12,003 nt of DNA from Leucogyrophana mollusca (Eukaryota; Basidiomycota; Agaricomycetes; Boletales). Position numbers and translations under genes: made by a program. This document shows positions 1-8,682 of this stretch, piece after piece. The stretch covers positions 1-12,003 of the forward strand of contig MU266832.1 of the NCBI GenBank assembly GCA_021014945.1, read 5' to 3'. Every line of letters begins with the position of its first letter. The first letter of the stretch is position 1. The notes below the pieces were generated by a model. It worked only from the letters and a program-made list of their open reading frames with translations. It was not told the origin of the DNA and ran no database searches.

Positions 1-1299
1 CTCCTGAGCGTCGGAACGACTCGGAGCTAATGGGTTTTGACACGACAGGTATGGTCTCGAATGTTCGACGCGGAACCTTCTTCTTACCCCGACTTTTGCG
101 CAGGATTGCCTGATCAAAGCGGAACTCGTTGCACCGGGGACATTTGATATGATGGCGCCAGGGTCCACAGTATGCGATGCAGCTCGCGACGCACATGTCG
201 TGGACCAGGGGTGTGATACCGCTAAGAATTGCGACGTGACGCTTTACCTTGAAGTACGAAAGCAATTCATCATCGGGGTGCCGTATCTTGATTGCGTCGC
301 GTATGGCATTGTAAGCCTCTTCAGTCGTGTCGGCGAGGAACATGCGCAGGGAGAGGAGAACGTCGGGATCGTCGACGGCGAGCACGTGCTGAGGTGGGTT
401 GCGAAGGCGGTCGAGTGCATCTGGATCGATGTGTAGACAGTCGTTGTCTAATGATGCCCCACGAATGGCGTTGATGAACACCATGGTATCCGTGATATCA
501 GCGAGCTTCGCAACACGCGAGAGCTCGGCGATATCGTCGTTGTCGAAGCCACGGGCTTCCGGTTGGTCTCCCACAGCAGGACCCTCAAGTGCAGGAGGGT
601 CCATGGCTACGGCGTCGGCGTCGGCGTGTTGTATTCCATCCTGAGGCTGAGCACCGTTGTCGCTGGGGAATTCGTCGTCGTCGGGGGGAGGAGGGGGCTC
701 GTTGTCATCGGGGGGAGGAGGGGGCTCGTTTTCATCGGGGGGAGGAGGGAATTCGTCGTGGTCGAGAGGAGGGGGGGGTTCATCGTGATCGAGAGGAAGG
801 GGGGATTCGTCGTGGTGATTATTACCCTGTGTGAACGTAGATACTTGAGTTGAATTGTAAACACAGCAGAACTTACCTGCTGGGGCTGAGCGTCATCCTC
901 AGGATGAGGAGAGCTGTCTGCACGCCTGCGCTTGCCTGTATGACCAGGCTCATTGGGATCGCAGCCGTCCGCGTCTTCGTTGGGTCTGCGAGGGACCTGC
1001 CTGGCCTTGTCGTCGAGGAACGCTTCGAAATCCTCAAACTCGGGTGTTGCTCGAAACCGGCGATGGCGGTAGTAAACAGACCGCGAAACCTGCCTGCGTA
1101 TACTCTGGCATTTTTGCTTGCAGTCACAATAATACGTTTCTGCGTCTTCCCGCAGAAGTTCCCGTTCTTCGGCATCTTCGATTAATTCCTGCTTGGCCTC
1201 GAGTGTTATGGCCGTCGTCGTAGAATATGCGGTTGCTGTGGTTAAAATGGCTGGAAGGGGAGGTCGTGCTGCAGAGAAGGTAAGCGGAGGGAGAGACAT
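1..1299 (-). CDS. Tnp2-type (CACTA/EnSpm-like) transposase, N-terminal part, runs off left edge
   Basis: Likely transposase of a fungal cut-and-paste DNA element of the Tnp2/CACTA group. Two exons are seen: 1299-877 and 826-1, joined in phase 0 by a 50-nt GTAAGT..ACAG intron (876-827), giving 416 residues before the edge. Residues 57-83 hold a Cys cluster (C58, C60, C64) followed by SRSVYYRHRRFRA, which I know from the N-termini of basidiomycete Tnp2 proteins. Residues 142-195 are an acidic/proline repeat. Residues 290-400 carry the family signature: DDPDVLLSLRMFLA, then SGITPLVHDMCVASC, a CPRC zinc-knuckle-like pair in a Cys-rich stretch, and PRRTFETIP. The catalytic core would lie left of position 1. 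ATG 1299 was chosen for its A at -3 and because the 48 upstream in-frame residues (from 1443) do not look protein-like. No stop or frameshift is visible, so the copy may be young. Family call is from memory, not a search. Confidence 0.85.
671..813 (-). repeat. 27-bp tandem repeat coding an acidic/proline tract
   Basis: Five to six imperfect copies of a 27-bp unit lie inside transposase exon 2 and encode nine-residue units such as DDNEPPPPP, DENEPPPPP and DHDEFPPPP. The copies nearest the C-terminal side are almost identical; those nearest the splice acceptor are more diverged. All keep the frame. The plus strand of this tract is a series of runs of five to eight G. Confidence 0.85.
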
Positions 1300-2734
1300 T
1301 GTTGCAGATTGTGCAACGCTGCGTACAGGGCAAGCACACGAAACACTGTGTGGTCGCAATGTACGCAATGTAACACAATGCTGCGATACGTGCAAAGTGC
1401 AAGGCACGATGAGGTTTGCACGTCGTATGACATCATCAAACATGTGACATTCACCCTTTTTAGATTTGTATGGGATTTATTCGATTATCTTATATTACTA
1501 TATATTTTCACTATCTCTATCCACCCGTATCCACCCCATTCTTGTCGATTTTCACTGGGCCTAATTTACCGTCCTTGCCACGAGGCTACTTGCCCGCACT
1601 CGCAAACACGGGCTGGTTCACCTCCTTCCCACGCCTCTTCCTCGCCGCCTGCACGGCGCGCTTGCCCGTTCTCGCAGGTACGTGCCCATCAGTTTCGGGT
1701 GTCCATGTCTTAGTCTATGCGTCGCTGCCCGACGCACAGTCTATGTAAAATTCTCCTGACTTCTTTCCTCGTCTCTCTTTCCGCGATCCTGCTTCTACGA
1801 TCTGCGTATGTTTACACAAGGTCAAAGAGCGATACACCAGTGGTTCATTCCATCCACATGACGCACCGGGATTTCCGAATCAAGATGAGTGTCTGTCTGT
1901 CTGACCGCACCTGGCCAGATATCTTCAAATATCTAGTCGAATCCGACAGTACAAATGAAACCAACTGTTTCAAGTCGAGGCTAATGTATCATGTCAGACC
2001 ACTCCTTAACGTGTCCCACAGGTCCCCCCCGAGCGTCGCCGCTTATGATACCACAGCCCGACACATGAATATGGAGGGGGGGCTTGCCGGGGTTATCCTG
2101 GAAGCTTGTTTCCAGCCAACACCCTTCCCCACCACACCTTCCCCACCACACCACACAGGTGCAGAACGCCTCGACACCCCGCCCATGGTCGGGCAAATGC
2201 AGGAAAAGTTCCAAAGTCGAGGTCGTCCACGACGCAGGGCACATCCTGCGCGAGATATGCGGCTTACACGCCCCGTCCCTTCGTATCGCACTTTCCTCGT
2301 TTATCTATCACACTTTCCCTGTTTATCGTTCACCCCATGCGCCCCCCACCCGAATGAATAAACTTTCGGTGGCCCAAAGGGCGAGGAAAAAACTTGAAGG
2401 TGGTGTATACAAGAACGCACACATACACATACACATGCAGCAATGCAAGTACAAGCAAGCCAGTCGTGAGTTATCGTACGTACTGTAAAATTTAAAAGTC
2501 GTGAGGTATCATCAAGTCGTGAGCGTGTCGTGAGGTCAGATTCGGATACATGGTTATGCGTCGACAGAAAAGCAGAAAACAAGCGAACGAAGGAACGAGA
2601 TGTGTACACACGCAGGAGACGAGAAACCAGGAGGCGCAAAACGCCGTGTCCACGAGCAACCCCAAAGAACGAGAAAACAACCATATCTGAGCCAACGCAG
2701 GAGGGCTCCCCACCACCACCACCACCACCCCTCC
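1300..2734. other. Intergenic region between the transposase 5' end and the SAM gene 3' end
   Basis: I see no convincing gene here. Open frames on both strands have low-complexity or erratic composition. An AT-rich island at about 1484-1512 contains a TATATA that, on the minus strand, lies roughly 200 nt upstream of the transposase ATG and could be its promoter. A canonical AATAAA on the plus strand lies near 2357-2362 but has no gene to serve. The right end of the transposon should fall here. I searched by eye for a TAGTG terminus pairing with a CACTA end and found none between 1300 and 2734. A (CCA)n microsatellite lies at about 2710-2728, next to the SAM gene stop codon. Confidence 0.5.
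2463..2534. repeat. Four copies of GTCGTGAG in 72 bp
   Basis: The octamer GTCGTGAG starts at 2463, 2498, 2516 and 2527. Spacing is irregular (35, 18 and 11 bp), so it is not a simple tandem array. It lies downstream of the SAM gene stop codon, in otherwise featureless DNA. It may be a decayed repeat or a cluster of binding sites; there is no evidence for either. Confidence 0.5.
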
Positions 2735-5700
2735 TCACCCCCTCCTCCACCGCCCCCCAAGCTTAACCCCCAGCTTAACACCCACCCACCCCACACGCCG
2801 CACGAGCGCCGCACACAGCGCGAGCGAGAAGAGGATCACATACGGGATGCGCAGCGCGGGGAGGATGCGTTGCAGCGCGTAGGTCACCGGGGTCCTGCGG
2901 GGGTGTGCGCCTGGACTCGGACGTCTCGCAGCCTCTAAGCCTGGACTCGGACGCCCCGCGGCCTCTAAGCCCGCGCTCACAGGCGACGCCGGGCGCGAAT
3001 CAGACCCCGCATTGATGGCCGACATGGCGAGATGCTGGGCCGGCGAGCGGGAGCGCGGACGAGCGCTGAGCCTCGCAGGACGCGGATGCACGGCCGGGTA
3101 TACCCACACCCACCCCAGCGTCTGCACGAGAACGGACTTTGCGAGGCCAATCAGGCCAGTTGGCGGCGCGCGTTCAAGTTGTTCGCCGCCGCCGCCGCTT
3201 TCTTCAGCATGGTAACTATACCCCACAGAATCACGCCTGCGCGAGCTACGCCCGGCGCGGTATTTATCCTGTGCGGCGTCGCGGTCCTTATCCCGCGCAG
3301 CCCCGGAGACACTACTCGCGGCCTCGGAAGCCCCGAGCTCCGCCTCGATGACCTCGAGCCTAGCGCGGAAGGTGGCGACCTCGGCACGTGTGGCTGCGAG
3401 CGAGGCTTCGAGCGCTGCGAGGGCGTCGTCTGATAGCGCTGCGAGGGCGTCGTCCGATAGCTCTGCGAGGGCGTCTTCTGATAACGCTGCGAGGGCGTCG
3501 TTCGATAGCCCTGGAGTCGAGGACGCGCGTTCCGAGGTGTGTTCCGAGCGTTCAAAGACATTTTGAGAGTGTTCGAGTGCGACGGCGGCGGCTGTGACTC
3601 CAAGGACGCCCTCCGAGAGATTGACCTCGCCAGCCGCATCCGCCTTCGTGCCAGGGTCGACCTTCACCGACGAACTGGGCCCAGCCGCCGAGCCATCATC
3701 GCCCACTACCTCGACGCCCCTGTCCCTTCCCACCTCTGATGTAAACACGTCCGCCAAGGCGACAGGAGCTGCGTGGCCTATGGTAATATAGGGGTCAGCA
3801 TCGGGATCAGGGCGAGGAATCAACGCAGCATCGCACATCGCACCGCACACAGCATACAGCGCGTGCACATAGCATATATCCAGGGTGTGAGTGATGGACG
3901 AAACAAATAGCGTGCCGCGTGAGCGCGTGCGGTGAGGCCAAGCGCTACAGGCGAGATGCGTGGGCCCCCGTATGCGGACCCCTGAGCCCACATATGCGGA
4001 CCCCTGAGCCCACATATGCGTATGCATAGTCCAGCGCCCGCATACACACCACACGAACACGCCCGCACAGGAACACGCCCGCACAGGGTGACAACCCAGA
4101 ATGAAAACAAAAAATAAAATCCAGCCTCAGAACAGGGGCAAGGAGAAGGAGAGACGAATATAAGAAAGAAGAAAGGAAAGTGCAAAAGAGCCCATGTATG
4201 GGAGCAAAAGAGACGTCCAACTCACTTAATCGGTGCGCAGGGGGTGCATTCGCGCTCTCTGCATTGGCGAAAGCAGGCTCGGGGTCGACGGTGACGGTGA
4301 CACCACCGGCATTGATGGGAGCGTTCTCAGTGATGGCGGTGGCGTTCTCTGCTTCGATATTACCGGCGGTGGCGTTCTCATCAGCCCCTATCTTCGTACC
4401 CTCGCCATCCGTAGCCAATCCCGCCTCCGGCGCGAATATCGTAGAGACGATGCGGTGCCTGGGGCTATGCGTCCTGTTCCTCCCCGAGCTCCCCGTGCCC
4501 ACCCCAGTCCCGCTCGCGGTGCGCTGCCGCACGCTACTCCGCAGACTCCCGCTCACGCTGCGCTTCCCATTCAAGCTCCCGCTCACACTCCGCCTCCCAT
4601 TCAACAAGTTCAAGTTCCCCTTGCCACCCGGACTCCCGTCGACGATGGATATCACCCCCGACGTCGGTACGTGCTTCACAGTCTCCCCGATCCCGAAGTC
4701 CTCCTCCCACGCGAGGCCGCCCTGGACGCGCCGCGACGTGCGCCGGGAGATGGGGCTGTGGGTGGACGCGGATGGGGATGCGGGTGCGGGCGGGAAGGAC
4801 ACGGCGGCGAGGAGCTCCTCGATGCTCGGCTCGCTCTCGAGGTCCTCCATGCTGGGCTCGACGTAGTCCTGGTGGAAGACGGAGAGGAGTTCTTCGGCGT
4901 CTTGGGTGGCGGTTGGGTTGGGACTGGGATAGACGCCGCCACCGATTGGAAAGGCGTCGTCTTGGTGAAACCCGCCTAAGATGTCCTCTTGAGCTGCGAG
5001 GTCGGGGGTAATGTGCAAGTCCTTGCGCGGGCCAGGGTCGAGGAGGGATGTGGAGCCGGCGGCCGTAGAGGCGTATGGAGGAGGGTGGATTGAGTTGGGG
5101 ACAGAGTCCATCGTAATCGTGGCGTTTGGATCGATGTCTTCGCGGTGCGAGTGGCCTCGTGGTTTGGGGGACGAGAGTGGGAAATCTGATTTGGAGCGCA
5201 AGGGGAACAACTCTGATTTAGAGGGCGAGAGGCGGAGCTCTGCTTTAGATGGCGAGGTCGGCGACAATAGATCTTCTTCGCTTCCACTAATGCTCCCCTC
5301 ACTCCCGCTGACACTGCCTGTGCCGGTACGCTCCCGCTCCCAGTTCTCGACGAGACCCTTGACCTTGCCTCTGCGCCTGACACGGATGCGCGCGAGGTCG
5401 CGGTAGCGCTGCGCTGAGGCGTCAGAAACCGCTATGGAGTTGGGTCTGTGCATGGTGATGGCGGGGGATGGGGGGAGGACAAGGTCGGTGGTAGCAGGGA
5501 CGTTGGAGGCGGAGGGGAGGAGGAGGTCGACTGAGGATGATGAGGAGTTGTATAGTTCGTTGTTAAAGGGTGCGCCAGTGGTACCGAAGAGGGAGGCAGT
5601 GTCACCTCTATATACGTCGTTTGAATGGGCGGAGATGTGTTTAGAGTGGTAGGAATCAACCCATATGCGGCTTTTGATGACGTCTGCGCGGAGGGTGCGG

Positions 5701-6228
5701 GATGCTTCGAGGAGGGATGTTATGCGAGTGGGTGGAAGGGATGCGCTGCGAAATGGACGGGGATTAGCACCGATCGACAAACACATGGAGGCGCACGCAC
5801 TTCTGTAGATCGTCTTCTGTCAATCGAAGAAAGTCTTTCCCTGTCCATTCACGGGCACGGACGAGCTGCACGACGTCCTCGCCTGCGTTCGCGGTGGAGA
5901 GATACTGGGAGAGGTCGTCGTTTGACCAGTATTTTGGGCTTGGGGCGGGTGAGTCAGGGGGAAGCGTCTCAGCTCGCCTGGGTCGAACGGACGGAGGAGC
6001 GGGAAGCGGGGCGGGTCTCGTTGGATCGTGTACACCTTCTACAGACGACAGCGATGACGAGTGACGATGCCTCGGGCGTGTCGGGCTTGGGGGGACGTAG
6101 TGGTGCTTGGTGACATGCGGAGAATGGGGAGACGAGGTCGACCGGGAAAGAAGCGCAGATGACGTCGTTTTTATGGCGTACGGATGCGAGTTCGGCTGGA
6201 CCGGCGGGTGGGGCGTGCTGCTGCTCAT
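2735..6228 (-). CDS. SAM-domain protein with coiled coil and C-terminal membrane segment
   Basis: Three exons (6228-5801, 5745-4226, 3777-2735) encode 996 residues. Intron 1 (5800-5746, 55 nt, GTGCGT..CGCAG, CTAAT branch) and intron 2 (4225-3778, 448 nt, GTGAGT..CATAG, CTGAC branch just before the acceptor) both keep frame. Residues about 98-163 form a sterile alpha motif (SPKYWSNDDLSQYL, then the REWTGKDFLRLTEDDL helix and a final SLLEASRTLRADV helix split by intron 1). A basic helix (RVRRRGKVKGLVENWERE) spans about 264-281. The middle is Ser/Pro-rich and acidic, probably disordered. Residues 740-800 form a repeat-derived coiled coil, and 960-975 are hydrophobic (IPYVILFSLALCAALV) with a basic tail, suggesting a tail-anchored protein. 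SAM domains mediate protein or RNA contacts; the partner is unknown. I recall similar uncharacterised basidiomycete proteins. Exons 1-2 are firm; the long intron 2 makes the C-terminal third less sure. Confidence 0.78.
2911..2970 (-). repeat. 30-bp direct repeat, two copies, in SAM gene exon 3
   Basis: Copies at 2911-2940 and 2941-2970 differ at only a few bases and encode two ten-residue units containing GLEAAGRPSP and GLEAARRPSP. They lie just before the C-terminal hydrophobic segment, in the Pro/Arg-rich linker, and preserve the frame. Confidence 0.9.
3414..3509 (-). repeat. 24-bp tandem repeat, four copies, coding SDDALAAL units
   Basis: Four 24-bp units (3414-3437, 3438-3461, 3462-3485, 3486-3509) encode eight-residue repeats of the form LSDDALAA, with variants SNDALAAL and SEDALAEL. 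They run directly into an Ala/Glu/Arg-rich helix (EASLAATRAEVATFRARLEV), so the repeats probably lengthen a coiled coil. The unit is a multiple of three, so copy-number change would not shift the frame. Confidence 0.93.
3971..4086 (-). repeat. Minisatellite repeats inside the long SAM gene intron 2
   Basis: A 22-bp unit is present at 3971-3992 and 3993-4014, with a partial third copy starting at 4015. A separate 16-bp unit (GAACACGCCCGCACAG) is repeated exactly at 4055-4070 and 4071-4086. Both fall in the 448-nt intron and help explain why it is several times longer than the other introns in the window. Neither stretch reads as sensible protein in the frames of the neighbouring exons. Confidence 0.85.
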
Positions 6229-6839
6229 CGCTCACAACAACGACAACGACAACGAGGACAACGGTCACAGCGATGACCTACCGTGGACTCAGTGTTTGTC
6301 CTTGTTTGAGTCCGGGATCCGAGTTACTCGTGCACCGGTCACGTGTTTATTGGCATCACATCCTGCCCCGGCAGATCACACGTGACTCACCGTCAAAATT
6401 ACACCGATCAGTGTCAAAAAAACTGGAGGAGATGGGTAGCTACTTAGAGGTAATACACACAAAAGAGCTAAGAAAACAACGCGCAAACGGGCGAGCTACA
6501 ACCAAAGTGCCAAGTAGGCGGGGTGCAGATGACACCATATAGTAACACACATCCTTGGGTGTAGATGGTCACTGCGGATCGCATGTTTCGGCACGTGTAT
6601 ATAGGTCATGTTCATTCAATTCTCACGAACTCTCAACACATGCATTCATACATACAACAACACTGGTATAAGTACGAAACACACCAGTCCTCAGCCAGTT
6701 CACCACCACCACTCATCCCTTTGCATCAAACGCTCAAGGCAACAACCGCGATTTCTCCCCCATCTCGTTCGACAGCTGCGCACCCTGGATCTTGAATCAC
6801 ACAAACCCCGTCAGCCCTCATTTCGCTCAAACTCAAAAG
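6229..6839. other. Intergenic region between phosphatase stop and SAM gene start
   Basis: This holds the upstream region of the SAM gene and the 3' flank of the phosphatase gene. A (CAACGA)-like microsatellite at about 6235-6265 would be in the SAM 5' leader. No AATAAA is seen just after the phosphatase stop. On the plus strand, a CACGTG (6592-6597) is followed directly by TATATA (6598-6603) and a C/A-rich leader-like stretch, but there is no plus-strand gene in reach. Open frames here have histidine/serine/proline-rich random-like composition. Confidence 0.5.
6340..6384 (-). promoter_or_regulatory. Two CACGTG E-boxes flanking a CCAAT box, upstream of the SAM gene
   Basis: CACGTG occurs at 6340-6345 and 6379-6384, about 112 and 151 nt upstream of the SAM gene ATG. 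On the minus strand a CCAAT pentamer (6353-6349) lies between them. CACGTG is the standard site for bHLH regulators and CCAAT for the HAP/NF-Y complex. The arrangement and distance fit a core promoter region; binding itself is inference. Confidence 0.45.
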
Positions 6840-8582
6840 CTAGATTACCTCGTGGGTGCCATCCTTCCTGCCCCTGCGCCCGGAGAGTGCCCGGACGACC
6901 ACGCCAAGGAAGAAGCACACCGCAAAGATAGCAATGACGTTGCTCGTCGACATGTCCCCACCCATGTTGAACGTGCCGATACCGGTGCCAAAGAACCCAC
7001 CCCGGCCCGTGCTGCACGCCGCAGCCCACTGTTTCTGGCTCGTGATCGCGTGGTTCTGTAAAGCCAGGTCAGTCCACGCTCAAACCCCACCTTCTACCGC
7101 GAGCGGCAGAAATCAAACTCAAAGCACCCACCTCAACCCGATACATAAACTCCGTCACGGGGATGTCCGCCTCGTGGCCAAACACATGGTACGTCTCGAA
7201 CTCGTCGTGCGTCCCGTTTTTGTACTTTACGCGGAGGAACTCGCGGCGCTCCGGGGCAGGCCCGCGGAGAAGCTCGAACGCCAGGGCAGAAGCGTAATTG
7301 GCTAGAGGAGGGGTTTTGTTAGTACAAGTATCAAACGTGTAGTAGGGGAGGTACGGTGCCCAAGAGGGGAAAGATATGGGTTAATGGTGGACTTACGTAT
7401 CCCACCCAACTCCGGGTTCTCGCGCACCATCTCGAGCATGTGGAAAAGCGAGATGAACGGCTGGTAGCTCGTCTCGAGGAGGAGGAGCCGGAGCGGGTCG
7501 TCGTCGAACGCGATGCGCTGGAGGGCGTTGAGGATCGGGTGTAAGATCGTGCGGCCTGCGACTGGAGGCAGAGCAAATACGTTGGCACGGAAAGATGGGT
7601 CAAGGAGAAAGATAAAACAACGCACGATTCCCAATCCCCCCAATGTCCTTGTCCGAAAACACCGCGTTCTCGTGATAGTTCGCGAGCGCGCGTGCTTGGT
7701 TAATGTACGTAGGCGGGAGGCGGTACGCAAAGGTCTTGTTGTGCGTGAGCTGCGTGTCTACATAGTCGTAGATCTGAAACCCGGGTCAGTGTTAGCCCGC
7801 CTAATCCGTTGGCTGATTCGATTGGGGCGAAAAGGTACGTACGTTCCACTGCCAGGGTTCAAGTCAGTAAACGGAAGCAGAGAAGTGCAGGGAAGAAGAC
7901 ACGCACTGCATTCTCAAGCGTCGTCGGCCTGCCAAAGGTATAGTCATGAATAGCGTCGAAAAAGTGCTCCGATGCCTTGGCGGTGTCCTTGAACCCTTGC
8001 GAAGCATACACATCCGTGATGTGCTTCTCAAAAGCCTATCACACCATCCATCAGCCTCTCACCCACCAAACTAAATCACAAAGAGCACGTACCGGACACC
8101 CAACCCACGGCTCAAGCGCCCTGTCCACACCCTCAAGCGACATCTCCACGGGCACATACTGGTACCCCCCAAGCGGCGAGACCACCGTCCGTCCGTCGGC
8201 CAACTCAATTTTGTTCGCCGGCGTGGGGGGGAACAGGCCCTGCAGCACCGCAATCGCGGAGTCGAAGATTGCGGTGCCCTCGCCGCCGGCTTTCGCGTGC
8301 ACGAGGACCTGGGGGTTCGAGACAAGCGTGGGATCAATCCCTTGGATGTAGGATGGGGAGGAGGGGGAGAGGTAGGTGCTGCGGAGGGTAGTGCCTAGGG
8401 CGTGGGAGTCGACCTTGATAACGGAGGGGTTAGTGTGCATGCGGTGGAGGGATGTGGTGGGTACTTACAGCGCCGAGGGGTGTAGACTCGGTGTAGGATG
8501 GAGCATAGGTGTATGGATCTTGGTGGTACTCCGTCCGGTCGCCATTACGAGCGATGACGAGGACGCCGTGTACTTTTGGCAT
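6840..8582 (-). CDS. Histidine phosphatase superfamily branch 2 (acid phosphatase/phytase-like), probable pseudoenzyme
   Basis: Eight exons (8582-8469, 8413-8093, 8035-7907, 7848-7843, 7773-7626, 7561-7397, 7301-7132, 7055-6840) join in frame to 422 residues; introns are 55-95 nt. The family hydrolyses phosphomonoesters through an N-terminal RHG histidine and a later HD/HAE acid. Here the motif at residues 12-16 reads RNGDR: the nucleophile position is Asn13 (codon AAT). The distal motif is probably GHEAD, H337-E338. Other family stretches are clear: AGGEGTAIFDSAIAVLQGLF, PLGGYQYVPVE, GGIGNLAGRTILHPIL, TSYQPFISLFHM. Residues about 391-408 (VIAIFAVCFFLGVVV) form a C-terminal membrane span with a basic tail; no signal peptide is seen at the chosen start. 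ATG 8582 lies just before the core; a CAG acceptor-like site immediately upstream leaves room for an unseen 5' exon. The fold assignment is firm; activity is doubtful. Confidence 0.9.
7843..7848 (-). other. 6-nt microexon (Trp-Asn) of the phosphatase gene
   Basis: TGGAAC lies between an upstream 58-nt intron (7906-7849, GTGCGT..GGCAG with a TACTGAC branch) and a downstream 69-nt intron (7842-7774, GTACGT..TTCAG with CTGAC near the acceptor). It supplies residues W189-N190, giving ENA-WN-IYDYVD across the three exons. Family members read WNIFDYVN at this place, so the two codons are needed for the normal protein. Both neighbouring junctions are phase 0. Confidence 0.82.
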
Positions 8583-8680
8583 TGCTGGGTCGTTAGGTAA
8601 GTCGAAGGGGGACGTCAAGCAGGTGGAGGGGGTAGCCTTGCTCCTTCCTGCACCCCAAGCGAGGGGACGTTATAAGCCTC
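8583..8680 (-). promoter_or_regulatory. Putative promoter of the phosphatase gene
   Basis: On the minus strand a TTATAA element (about 8675-8670) lies roughly 90 nt upstream of the ATG, and a TGACGTC CRE-like half site lies near 8617-8611. Both are weak signals consistent with a promoter, nothing more. Confidence 0.25.
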
Positions 8681-8682
8681 AT

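Noticed and set aside
1505..1515. A CACTA pentamer as a possible transposon end
   Set aside because: It is in the wrong orientation for the right end of the element carrying the minus-strand transposase, and no terminal repeat accompanies it.
1555..1690. A short stretch that reads as a plausible peptide on both strands, including a basic minus-strand C-terminus ending in TAG
   Set aside because: There is no upstream exon with matching phase and no recognised family. Both strands reading well suggests base composition rather than coding.
2150..2300. Plus-strand fragment SKVEVVHDAGHILREI, which recalls the C-terminal His region of alpha/beta hydrolases
   Set aside because: The match covers about ten residues only. 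No nucleophile elbow or other hydrolase motif is present anywhere upstream.
1717..2361. A 214-codon plus-strand open frame with a hydrophobic N-terminus
   Set aside because: After the hydrophobic start the composition is erratic (His/Pro/Thr-rich), with no domain, intron pattern or codon regularity. It looks like chance.
3820..4185. Minus-strand open frames within the SAM gene intron
   Set aside because: They are made of Cys/Gly-rich translations of minisatellite repeats, and intron boundaries with a good branch site bracket the region.
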